From NCBI GenBank assembly GCA_002171035.2, contig NHHO02000025.1, forward strand, positions 1-5,024: 5,024 bases of DNA, given 5' to 3'. Of this stretch, positions 1 through 5,024 are shown one piece after another. The notes beneath the pieces are model-generated. The model was not told the DNA's origin. It saw nothing but the letters and a program-made list of their open reading frames with translations, and made no database searches. How positions within the stretch are numbered: position 1 is the first letter of the stretch; each line of letters begins with the position of its first letter. This DNA comes from Candidatus Pelagibacter sp. TMED165. GTDB lineage: Bacteria; Pseudomonadota; Alphaproteobacteria; Pelagibacterales; Pelagibacteraceae. A program made the translations under genes and the position numbers.

Positions 1-442
1 TGTAGAGTTAGATTTTGATTTTGATAAAGTTAAAGAAAAAACAAAAGATAACCCAGTGTATTATGTTCAATATGCATATGCTAGAATTAATTCAATTATA
101 AGAACATTAGATAAAAATTTGTCAGATAATATTATTATTAATTCTGAGTCGTTTAATCTAAATGAATATGAAAAGAAGATTTTAAGAAAAGTTTTCGAGT
201 GGCCAAAAATTGTAGAGTCCGCCTCTTATAAATTTGAACCTCATAAAATTCCCTTTTATTTATATGAGCTTTCAACTTTATTTCATTCATATTGGAGCAA
301 AGGCAATGAGGATGAAAATTTTAAATTTATTGAAAAAGGTAAAATAAAAAGATCAGAGTCATTATCTTTTATTTATTTGATAGCGATTGTAATTAAAAAT
401 GGAATGAACATTCTAGGTGTATCTACACCTGAAAAAATGTGA
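1..442 (+). CDS. argS: Arginyl-tRNA synthetase, C-terminal part (5' truncated by window edge)
   Basis: Arginyl-tRNA synthetase, a cytosolic class I enzyme, charges tRNA-Arg with arginine using ATP. Only the last 146 residues are here; reading begins with the full codon at base 2, and the catalytic HIGH and KMSK-like regions lie upstream of the window. The visible part opens with an LDFDFDKVKE segment followed by NPVYYVQYAYARI (bases 50-88), the hallmark start of the DALR all-helical anticodon-binding domain of ArgS (compare NAPYVQYAYTRI in the E. coli enzyme). The chain ends LGVSTPEKM, matching the usual LGV-x-x-PE-x-M terminus, so the 3' end is intact. The GTG at base 56 is an internal valine of NPVYYVQ, not a start. 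The TGA stop (440-442) overlaps the next gene's start. Identification is firm from these motifs and from the neighbours. Confidence 0.95.
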   Translation, partial: VELDFDFDKVKEKTKDNPVYYVQYAYARINSIIRTLDKNLSDNIIINSESFNLNEYEKKILRKVFEWPKIVESASYKFEPHKIPFYLYELSTLFHSYWSKGNEDENFKFIEKGKIKRSESLSFIYLIAIVIKNGMNILGVSTPEKM

Positions 443-708
443 TGTTAAAAAATATTGTTAATTTATTCTTAATTTTATGTTGTATTTTATTTTTCATATC
501 TATTTATAAATATTATTTTTCAATTCAAAATATTACTAATATAACAAACAATAGAACTAACATAGAGACAAATTTAAAAGACAAAAGTGTAAATCTTCCA
601 ATATTGAAAAATGATACAAACGATGTGATTGAGTTTAATTCAGGTTTTAATGAAGAAATTAATGAAACAAAGCCCAGAAATTTTTGGAATTTATTAAAAA
701 TAAAATGA
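442..708 (+). CDS. Small single-pass membrane protein of unknown function
   Basis: I do not recognise this 88-residue protein. It has a short N-terminus (MLKN), one hydrophobic segment at about residues 5-22 (IVNLFLILCCILFFISIY) with two cysteines, a basic/aromatic KYYF boundary, then a polar, Asn/Thr/Lys-rich tail of some 60 residues ending in FWNLLKIK. Start: TGATG places ATG at 442 directly on the argS stop; GTG at 439 (one residue longer, overlap GTGA) is an equal alternative. Its stop overlaps the nagZ ATG by four bases (ATGA), so it sits in a tightly coupled argS-x-nagZ string and is probably translated. In many alphaproteobacteria the gene at this place encodes a membrane-anchored SPOR-domain protein that binds septal peptidoglycan. 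A membrane anchor plus linker is seen here, but no SPOR domain and no room for one before nagZ. It may be a shrunken relative or an unrelated replacement; that is inference. Confidence 0.7.
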   Translation: MLKNIVNLFLILCCILFFISIYKYYFSIQNITNITNNRTNIETNLKDKSVNLPILKNDTNDVIEFNSGFNEEINETKPRNFWNLLKIK

Positions 709-1649
709 AAAAAAAGGCTATTATAATCAGTATTAAAGGAATTAAACTTACAACTAAAGAAAAACAGTTGATAAAAAATGAAAGACCGTGGGGTTTAATA
801 CTTTTTAATAGAAACGTAAAATCTATATTTCAATTAAAAAAACTTACACAAGAAATACGCAGAATAAGTAAAGATAAAAAATTTCCAATTCTTATTGATG
901 AAGAGGGCGGAAAAGTATCAAGATTAAGAGGTATAATACAGCATAAAGCTACACAAAAACTATTTGGAGATATTTTTAATATCTCTTCAAAAATTTCATT
1001 AAAGATTTATAAAGATTATATAAATTCACTTTGTTTAATCTTAAAAAAAATTGGAGCTAATATTAATACCGTACCTGTCCTAGATGTATTGCAAAAAAAA
1101 ACTAATAAAATAATTGGTCATAGAAGTTTTTCTAAAAATCCTTTAATTGTAAGAAAATTAGGCGAGGCTTGTATAAAGAATTATAAAGTTAATAAAATAG
1201 CAAATGTAATTAAACATATACCGGGACACGGATGTGCATCATCTGATAGTCATATAAATACGCCAAAAGTAAAAGATAAATTTAGCAAGCTTAATAAATC
1301 TGATTTTTTTCCTTTTAAATCAATCTCTTCTCATTTTGCAATGACTGCTCATGTACTTTATTTAAAAATAGATAAAGAAAATGTTGCAACATTTTCAAAA
1401 AAAATAATCAAGAAAATTATAAGAAAAAAACTAAAATTTAGAGGAATATTAATTTCAGATGATATTTCAATGAAAGCTTTGAAGTTCGATTTGGTTACAA
1501 ACGCCCAAAAATCATTATTAGCAGGTTGTAATTTAGTTCTTTATTGTGCGGGTAATTATAAAGATACACTTAAATTAATAAAATCAGTCCCATATATAGA
1601 CGCTTTCACAAGAAAAAAAACTTCAGAATTCTACAAATTTTTAGGTTAA
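705..1649 (+). CDS. nagZ: Beta-N-acetylhexosaminidase (GH3), peptidoglycan recycling
   Basis: NagZ is a cytosolic glycoside hydrolase of family 3. It removes N-acetylglucosamine from GlcNAc-1,6-anhydroMurNAc (peptide) fragments during cell-wall recycling. Visible motifs, numbered from ATG 705 (314 residues): RPWGLILFNRN near the N-terminus; LIDEEGG-x-V-x-RLRG (D65, E66, E67), the family's D-Q/E-EGGRVQRLRG strand; PVLDV (124-128); IGHRSF (137-142); KHIPGHG followed by DSH (170-176, 181-183), whose Asp-His pair is the acid/base dyad unique to NagZ-type GH3; MTAHVLY; and SDDISM (S251, D252), with the first Asp aligned to the GH3 nucleophile. All catalytic elements are therefore present. No signal peptide. 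The ATG at 705 is chosen over TTG at 684 because it gives a four-base ATGA overlap with the preceding stop and a natural family N-terminus. It is somewhat shorter than E. coli NagZ (341 aa), with the C-terminus trimmed, and rich in lysine. It ends 9 bases before scpA. Confidence 0.93.
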   Translation: MKKKAIIISIKGIKLTTKEKQLIKNERPWGLILFNRNVKSIFQLKKLTQEIRRISKDKKFPILIDEEGGKVSRLRGIIQHKATQKLFGDIFNISSKISLKIYKDYINSLCLILKKIGANINTVPVLDVLQKKTNKIIGHRSFSKNPLIVRKLGEACIKNYKVNKIANVIKHIPGHGCASSDSHINTPKVKDKFSKLNKSDFFPFKSISSHFAMTAHVLYLKIDKENVATFSKKIIKKIIRKKLKFRGILISDDISMKALKFDLVTNAQKSLLAGCNLVLYCAGNYKDTLKLIKSVPYIDAFTRKKTSEFYKFLG

Positions 1650-1658
1650 AATAAGTAG

Positions 1659-2393
1659 ATGGAATCAAACAATCTAAATCAAATTTCAATTGATATTCCA
1701 AATTATAATGGCCCACTTCAAGTTTTATTGGATTTAGCTAAATCTCAAAAAGTTAATTTAGCAGAAATTTCAATAACTAAATTAGCAGATCAATTTTTAG
1801 ATTTTATCAAAACAAATGCAAATTTAAATTTAGAAACAGCCTCTGAATATTTATTAATGGCAACTTGGCTAGCTTATCTTAAATCAAAACTATTATTACC
1901 CGAGGATGAAGATGATGATTTTAAGGCTCTAGAAGTTGCCGAAAAATTAAAACTTCAATTAAAAAAACTTGAATTAATTAGAATTCTTTCTGATCAGATG
2001 TTAAAAAGAAAAAGGTTAGGTGTTCACATTTTTACCAGAGGTATGAAAGGAGGTATAAGATCATCAAATACCCCTGAATACGACATTTCACTATATGAAT
2101 TATTAAAAACATATTCAAATATGCAAATGCAAAGAACATTTCAAAAAATCAATATTCCAAAACTTCCAGTCTTTGCTACCGAAGAAGCGATTAAATTAAT
2201 TGAAAATAATTTTGATAAACTAAATGATTGGAAGAATATCAATGAATTAATCCCAAAATTTTATTTAAATAAGAAAATGAAAAAAACAGGTTTAGCTGGA
2301 ATATTTGCAGCTAGTTTAGAATTAGTAAAGTCTGGCAGTGTTAGTATTTTACAAAATAAAATTTTTGAAAAAATAATGATTAAAAAAACTTAA
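1659..2393 (+). CDS. scpA: Segregation and condensation protein A (kleisin)
   Basis: ScpA is the kleisin subunit that bridges the two heads of an SMC dimer and, with ScpB, forms the bacterial condensin that compacts and segregates chromosomes. The 244-residue protein has the full kleisin layout. The N-terminal SMC-neck-binding helical region spans about residues 14-80, with YNGPLQVLLDLAKSQKV, LADQFLDFI and the strongly conserved YLLMATWLAYLKSKLLLP. An acidic linker (EDEDDD, 82-87) follows, then a charged helix (about 88-118), a middle region expected to bind ScpB, and a small C-terminal winged-helix segment (about 195-243; TGLAGIFAASLELVKSGSVSILQ) that binds the SMC head. The length is usual for the family. 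The ATG at 1659 gives the normal distance to the GPL motif. It lies 4 bases before scpB; the expected smc gene is not in the window. The perfect AAAGGAGGT inside the gene (2046-2054) encodes Met-Lys-Gly-Gly and has no start codon after it. Confidence 0.95.
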   Translation: MESNNLNQISIDIPNYNGPLQVLLDLAKSQKVNLAEISITKLADQFLDFIKTNANLNLETASEYLLMATWLAYLKSKLLLPEDEDDDFKALEVAEKLKLQLKKLELIRILSDQMLKRKRLGVHIFTRGMKGGIRSSNTPEYDISLYELLKTYSNMQMQRTFQKINIPKLPVFATEEAIKLIENNFDKLNDWKNINELIPKFYLNKKMKKTGLAGIFAASLELVKSGSVSILQNKIFEKIMIKKT

Positions 2394-2397
2394 ATTA

Positions 2398-3078
2398 ATG
2401 AAAAATAAAAATAATATTATTTCATTTTCACCTGGATTTTCTAAAATTGAACGTCAAGTTGAGGCTATTCTTTTTGCTGCATCTGAGCCATTAGACATTG
2501 AGACTATTGAAAAGAGAATTCAGTCTAATGTAAATGTTTTAAAGATTTTAAATAAACTTAGAGAAACTTATAAAAATAGAGGAATAAATTTAGTTTGTTT
2601 AAAAAACAAATGGTCTTTTAGAACAGCTGAAGATTTATCAAAACTTATGTCTTTACAAAAGTCAACTCAAAAAAAGTTGACAAAGGCAACAATAGAAACT
2701 TTATCTATCATAGTTTATCATCAGCCTGTTACAAGATCAGAAATAGAAGAAATTCGAGGAGTTTCATTTGCAACAAACACCTTAGATGTTTTGCTTGAAC
2801 TTGATTGGGTTAGACCTGCTGGACGTAAAGATGTTCCAGGCAAACCAATTCAATATGGTACTACTGATAATTTTCTAAATCATTTTAATATTCAAAAATT
2901 ATCGGATTTACCTACTATAGACGAACTAGGATCAGCCGGACTAATAGATACATCTACCATAGATAAATCTATTTTTGGTACTGGAAAGTTTTTTAAAGAG
3001 CAATCTATAAACGAAAAACAGAATATTTACGACGATATTGAAGACGCAATTAAGAAAACTACCGATTCAGATAAATAA
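2398..3078 (+). CDS. scpB: Segregation and condensation protein B
   Basis: ScpB forms a dimer that binds the centre of the ScpA kleisin in the SMC-ScpAB condensin. The 226-residue product shows the two tandem winged-helix domains of the family. The first is at about residues 18-85, with IERQVEAILFAASEPLDIE as helix 1. The second is at about 95-165, carrying the diagnostic LTKATIETLSIIVYHQPVTR, then EIEEIRGV (117-122) and a glycine-rich GRKDVPGKPIQYGTT wing, ending in FLNHFNIQKLSDLPTIDEL (about 159-177). Beyond residue 178 is a variable, charged, probably disordered tail of about 50 residues, as is common in alphaproteobacterial ScpB. The start ATG at 2398 follows the scpA stop by 4 bases; the first 17 residues are not conserved, so a slightly later start cannot be excluded, but no better one is seen. 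It is surely co-transcribed with scpA. The stop is followed by the largest gap in the window. Confidence 0.95.
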   Translation: MKNKNNIISFSPGFSKIERQVEAILFAASEPLDIETIEKRIQSNVNVLKILNKLRETYKNRGINLVCLKNKWSFRTAEDLSKLMSLQKSTQKKLTKATIETLSIIVYHQPVTRSEIEEIRGVSFATNTLDVLLELDWVRPAGRKDVPGKPIQYGTTDNFLNHFNIQKLSDLPTIDELGSAGLIDTSTIDKSIFGTGKFFKEQSINEKQNIYDDIEDAIKKTTDSDK

Positions 3079-3118
3079 AGATATTTATTTAATTAAGATT
3101 ATTGTATATAAATAATTT
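3079..3118 (+). promoter_or_regulatory. Possible weak promoter in the scpB-tatA gap
   Basis: This 40-base, almost pure A/T stretch is the only intergenic space longer than about 10 bases. TATAAA at 3107-3112 resembles a sigma-70 -10 box, and TTTATT near 3084-3089 could be a very poor -35 box at roughly 17 bases' distance. If used, transcription would begin around 3118-3120, at or beside the tatA ATG (3119), giving a leaderless message. No hairpin with a T-run (terminator) and no Shine-Dalgarno sequence is seen. In DNA this AT-rich such boxes arise by chance, so the call is weak; simple read-through from scpB is an equally good reading. Confidence 0.2.
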
Positions 3119-3319
3119 ATGGGAAATATTGGTTGGACAGGCATTATAATTATTGCAATACTTGTTGTTATACTTTTCGGTAAAGGTAAAATTTCGAGTA
3201 TCATGGGAGACCTTGCTAAAGGAATTAAAAGTTTCAAAAAAGGTATGTCAGATGATGTAACTTCAAAAAACGAAGACAATAATAATAATTCTGATAATTC
3301 AAATTCCGAAAACAAATAA
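3119..3319 (+). CDS. tatA: Sec-independent protein translocase TatA
   Basis: TatA forms the oligomeric pore-like or membrane-thinning element that lets folded twin-arginine precursors cross the inner membrane once TatBC has bound the signal peptide. The 66-residue protein has one N-terminal transmembrane helix (about residues 8-20), the F20-G21 hinge, then a conserved amphipathic helix with [23 protein letters not shown] (21-43). F39, essential in E. coli TatA, falls at the same position. The motif is typical of alphaproteobacterial TatA and distinguishes it from TatB (no Gly-Pro hinge, no Glu8). The tail (47-66) is short, Asn/Asp/Ser-rich and disordered. The usual polar residue of the membrane entry (Gln8 in E. 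coli) is replaced by Gly8 next to Thr7. No ribosome-binding site precedes the ATG. tatB follows after 6 bases. Confidence 0.95.
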   Translation: MGNIGWTGIIIIAILVVILFGKGKISSIMGDLAKGIKSFKKGMSDDVTSKNEDNNNNSDNSNSENK

Positions 3320-3325
3320 TCTTAA

Positions 3326-3553
3326 ATGCCTCAAATTGGTTGGTTAGAGATATTAGCAGTAGTTATCATTGCTATTTTAGTTTTAGGTCCAAAAGAATTT
3401 CCTGTTGCATTAAAAAAAATAGGATCTTACGTGGGCAAATTAAAAAATACCTTCAGTAATTTTCAAAAAGAAGTTTCTTCAGTAACTGACGAAATTGATT
3501 TAGATAAAGAAATTTCAAAAAAAGACAATACAAAAGATAAAACAAATGACTAA
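3326..3553 (+). CDS. tatB: Sec-independent protein translocase TatB
   Basis: TatB joins TatC in the receptor complex that recognises twin-arginine signal peptides at the inner membrane. The protein begins MPQIGWLEIL, with Glu8 in the membrane helix (about 6-20) as in E. coli TatB (MFDIGFSELL), then the LGPKEFP hinge (Gly21-Pro22), which separates TatB from TatA's FG. An amphipathic helix follows (about 27-55) and a short charged tail rich in Lys and Asp. At 75 residues it is far shorter than E. coli TatB (171) and near the minimum: only the membrane helix, the hinge and the amphipathic helix remain. It ends inside tatC, overlapping by 8 bases (ATGACTAA at 3546-3553), which suggests coupled translation of the two receptor subunits. 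The identity is secured by Glu8, Gly-Pro and position between tatA and tatC. Confidence 0.93.
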   Translation: MPQIGWLEILAVVIIAILVLGPKEFPVALKKIGSYVGKLKNTFSNFQKEVSSVTDEIDLDKEISKKDNTKDKTND

Positions 3554-4301
3554 CCCAAATTCTTTTGCTAGTCATTTTGTTGAGCTACGATCTAGATTAT
3601 TAAAATCAATTGTATTTATTCTAATCATTTTTATCCTTTCTTATACATTTGCAGAGCAAATTTATAATTTTTTAGTTGAACCATATGCAAATGCTGTGAG
3701 AGATGATTTAAATTCTAGACGCTTAATTTTCACAGCGTTACATGAAACTTTTATCACTTATTTAAAAGTTGCCTTTTTTACTGCTATATTCCTAGGAAGC
3801 CCAATATTATTAATACAAATATATAAGTTTATTGCCCCTGGATTATATAAAAATGAAAAAAGGGCTATCCTTCCGTATTTAGTATCTACTCCGATACTTT
3901 TTCTTTTAGGAGGTGTATTAGTTTATTATTTAGTCATGCCTTTAGCTATAAAATTCTTTTTATCTTTTGAAACTATTGGATCTAACTCTAGTTTACCGAT
4001 TCAGTTAGAAGCTAAGGTTAACGAATATTTATCTTTAATAATGAGATTGATTTTCGCGTTTGGTATAAGTTTTCAATTACCTATATTATTAAATTTGTTG
4101 GCACGAATTGGAGTTGTAAATTCAAGATACCTTAAAAGTAGACGAAGGTATGTTATAGTTATTATTTTTACTGTTGCAGCTATACTAACACCGCCAGATC
4201 CTATTACTCAAATTGGTCTAGCAATACCTTTATTATTACTTTATGAACTATCTATTATCACTGTAAGATTTACTGAAAAGAAAAAAACCGAAAATGAATA
4301 G
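3546..4301 (+). CDS. tatC: Sec-independent protein translocase TatC
   Basis: TatC is the polytopic core of the twin-arginine translocase and contacts the RR signal peptide directly. The 251-residue protein shows six membrane segments at about residues 19-37, 68-92, 111-133, 159-185, 199-213 and 223-241. The cytoplasmic N-terminus carries H10-x-x-E13-L-R15-x-R17, matching E. coli HLIELRKR (Glu15). The first cytoplasmic loop carries FIAPGLYKNEKR, in which F95 and E104 match E. coli F94 and E103 of the signal-peptide site. LTPPDPITQ (214-222) gives the conserved Asp218 and Gln222. In helix 4 the motif is FGISFQLP, with Gln177 where E. coli has Glu170. The length is normal (E. coli 258). The ATG at 3546 overlaps the tatB end by 8 bases and gives the expected short cytoplasmic N-terminus. 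serS starts 2 bases after the TAG stop. Confidence 0.96.
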   Translation: MTNPNSFASHFVELRSRLLKSIVFILIIFILSYTFAEQIYNFLVEPYANAVRDDLNSRRLIFTALHETFITYLKVAFFTAIFLGSPILLIQIYKFIAPGLYKNEKRAILPYLVSTPILFLLGGVLVYYLVMPLAIKFFLSFETIGSNSSLPIQLEAKVNEYLSLIMRLIFAFGISFQLPILLNLLARIGVVNSRYLKSRRRYVIVIIFTVAAILTPPDPITQIGLAIPLLLLYELSIITVRFTEKKKTENE

Positions 4302-4303
4302 TA

Positions 4304-5024
4304 ATGCATAACATTAAAGATTTAAGAAATAATTTAGAAATATATAAAAAGAAATTTAAAGACAGAAATTTAGATTTCGATGTAAAAGATTTTGAACAAA
4401 AAGATAAAATCAATAGAGAGCTTATTAATAAAAAGGAACTTTTGGAACAAGAAAAAAAAGCTTTATCAAAATCAAAAGAAAAATCTAATTTTGAAAAATC
4501 TAAAAAACTTTCAAATGAAATTGAAAAGATCATATCCAATCAGAAAAGTACTCAAAAAGAGATTAATCAAATAATTTTTAATTTGCCTAACATCGCAACG
4601 GAAGATGTACCTGTTGCTAAAGATCAAAAAGGCAACAAATTAATAAGGAAATTTGGTAATACAAAAAAATTTGATTTTAAATTAAAATCTCATGTAGAGT
4701 TAGGACAAAAAAACAAAGGTATTGATTTTGATACGTCTACAAAATTATCAGGATCAAGATTTGTATTGTTACGAGATAATTTCGCAAAATTGGAAAGAGC
4801 TTTGATTAACTTCATGTTAGATATTCATGTAAACCAATTCAAATATATTGAAATCTCACCTCCATTAATAGTGAATGAAGATGTAATGTTTGGAACTGGA
4901 CAACTTCCTAAATTTGAGGAAGATCAGTTTGAATTAAAACTTAATAATTCTGATGAAAGAAAATTTCTTATTCCTACGGCAGAAGTTGTCCTTACAAATA
5001 TAGTAAAAAATAGTAATTTAAATT
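4304..5024 (+). CDS. serS: Seryl-tRNA synthetase, N-terminal part (3' truncated by window edge)
   Basis: Seryl-tRNA synthetase is a homodimeric class II enzyme that charges tRNA-Ser (and tRNA-Sec where present). The window holds 240 codons of an expected 420 or so. The start MHNIKDLRNNLEIY matches the family's M-h-D-x-K-x-h-R-x-N-P N-terminus. Residues about 28-92 are a long, lysine/glutamate-rich antiparallel coiled coil that grips the long variable arm of tRNA-Ser. Then come NLPNI (93-97), SHVELG (129-134), SGSRFVLL (149-156), the motif 1 dimer region with paired prolines (YIEISPPLIV, 181-190), TGQLPKFEEDQF (198-209) and LIPTAEVVLTN (223-232), whose TAE is the serine-binding TxE loop. Motifs 2 and 3 lie beyond the edge. 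The ATG at 4304 follows the tatC stop by 2 bases, suggesting coupling. The reading frame is open to the last base with no break. Confidence 0.96.
   Translation, partial: MHNIKDLRNNLEIYKKKFKDRNLDFDVKDFEQKDKINRELINKKELLEQEKKALSKSKEKSNFEKSKKLSNEIEKIISNQKSTQKEINQIIFNLPNIATEDVPVAKDQKGNKLIRKFGNTKKFDFKLKSHVELGQKNKGIDFDTSTKLSGSRFVLLRDNFAKLERALINFMLDIHVNQFKYIEISPPLIVNEDVMFGTGQLPKFEEDQFELKLNNSDERKFLIPTAEVVLTNIVKNSNLN

Noticed and set aside
56..58. GTG at 56 as a gene start
   Set aside because: The frame is open upstream to base 2, and the valine is part of the conserved ArgS NPVYYVQY motif.
684..704. TTG at 684 as the start of nagZ, adding seven residues
   Set aside because: The ATG at 705 makes a four-base overlap with the preceding stop and gives the usual NagZ N-terminus; the extra residues have no family support.
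442..708. A frameshifted SPOR domain hidden in another frame
   Set aside because: NagZ begins at once after the small ORF, so there is no room for a domain of about 70-80 residues, and the other frames here show no SPOR-like pattern.
2046..2054. AAAGGAGGT as the ribosome-binding site of a nested gene in scpA
   Set aside because: No ATG, GTG or TTG stands at a proper distance downstream with a lasting open frame; the bases encode part of ScpA.
3089..3096. TTAATTAA palindrome in the scpB-tatA gap as a terminator or operator
   Set aside because: It is short, pure A/T and expected by chance in such DNA; it forms no stable hairpin and has no T-run attached.
3085..3315. A 76-codon open frame on the minus strand
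   Set aside because: It is the antisense shadow of tatA, whose product matches the family residue by residue; the reverse product is low-complexity and has no recognisable motif.
4270..4539. An 89-codon open frame on the minus strand
   Set aside because: It is antisense to the end of tatC and the serS coiled coil; its Ser/Phe/Leu-rich product is what lysine/glutamate codons give in reverse.
4392..4574. A 60-codon open frame on the plus strand
   Set aside because: It lies out of frame within serS, whose own frame carries continuous family motifs; the product is a lysine/asparagine/leucine composition artefact.

Overview
The window is a compact, very AT-rich piece of bacterial chromosome (G+C roughly a quarter to 30 percent by eye). 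Nine genes lie on the + strand with almost no space between them: argS (3' end) - small membrane protein - nagZ - scpA - scpB - tatA - tatB - tatC - serS (5' part). This order, with the TatA core [14 protein letters not shown] and a ScpA core of the FDGPL/LADQYL/YLLMA-WLAYLKS type, points to an alphaproteobacterium. Base composition, overlapping genes and shortened proteins suggest a streamlined lineage such as SAR11/Pelagibacterales or a similar low-GC marine clade. That placement is inference; the sequence holds no rRNA or other direct taxonomic marker.

Layout: bases 1-442 are the C-terminal tRNA-binding part of arginyl-tRNA synthetase. Its stop overlaps the start of an unrecognised 88-residue single-pass membrane protein (442-708), whose stop in turn overlaps the nagZ ATG (705). 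NagZ (705-1649) is a cytosolic beta-N-acetylglucosaminidase for recycling of peptidoglycan fragments. scpA (1659-2393) and scpB (2398-3078) encode the kleisin and winged-helix partner of the SMC condensin. After the only gap worth naming (3079-3118, 40 bases) come tatA (3119-3319), tatB (3326-3553) and tatC (3546-4301), a full twin-arginine translocase for folded proteins. serS begins 2 bases after tatC and runs off the window end.

The genes form one probable operon or two closely abutting ones, with a possible weak promoter just before tatA. No strong Shine-Dalgarno sequence precedes any internal start. The gene set joins tRNA charging, cell-wall recycling, chromosome condensation and protein export. 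It is a conserved housekeeping neighbourhood, not an accessory island: I see no mobile element, CRISPR array, RNA gene or terminator, and no convincing new system. The points most worth a second look are the small membrane protein where alphaproteobacteria usually carry a SPOR-domain gene, the minimal TatA/TatB tails, a Glu-to-Gln change in a TatC membrane helix, and the lack of ribosome-binding sites.
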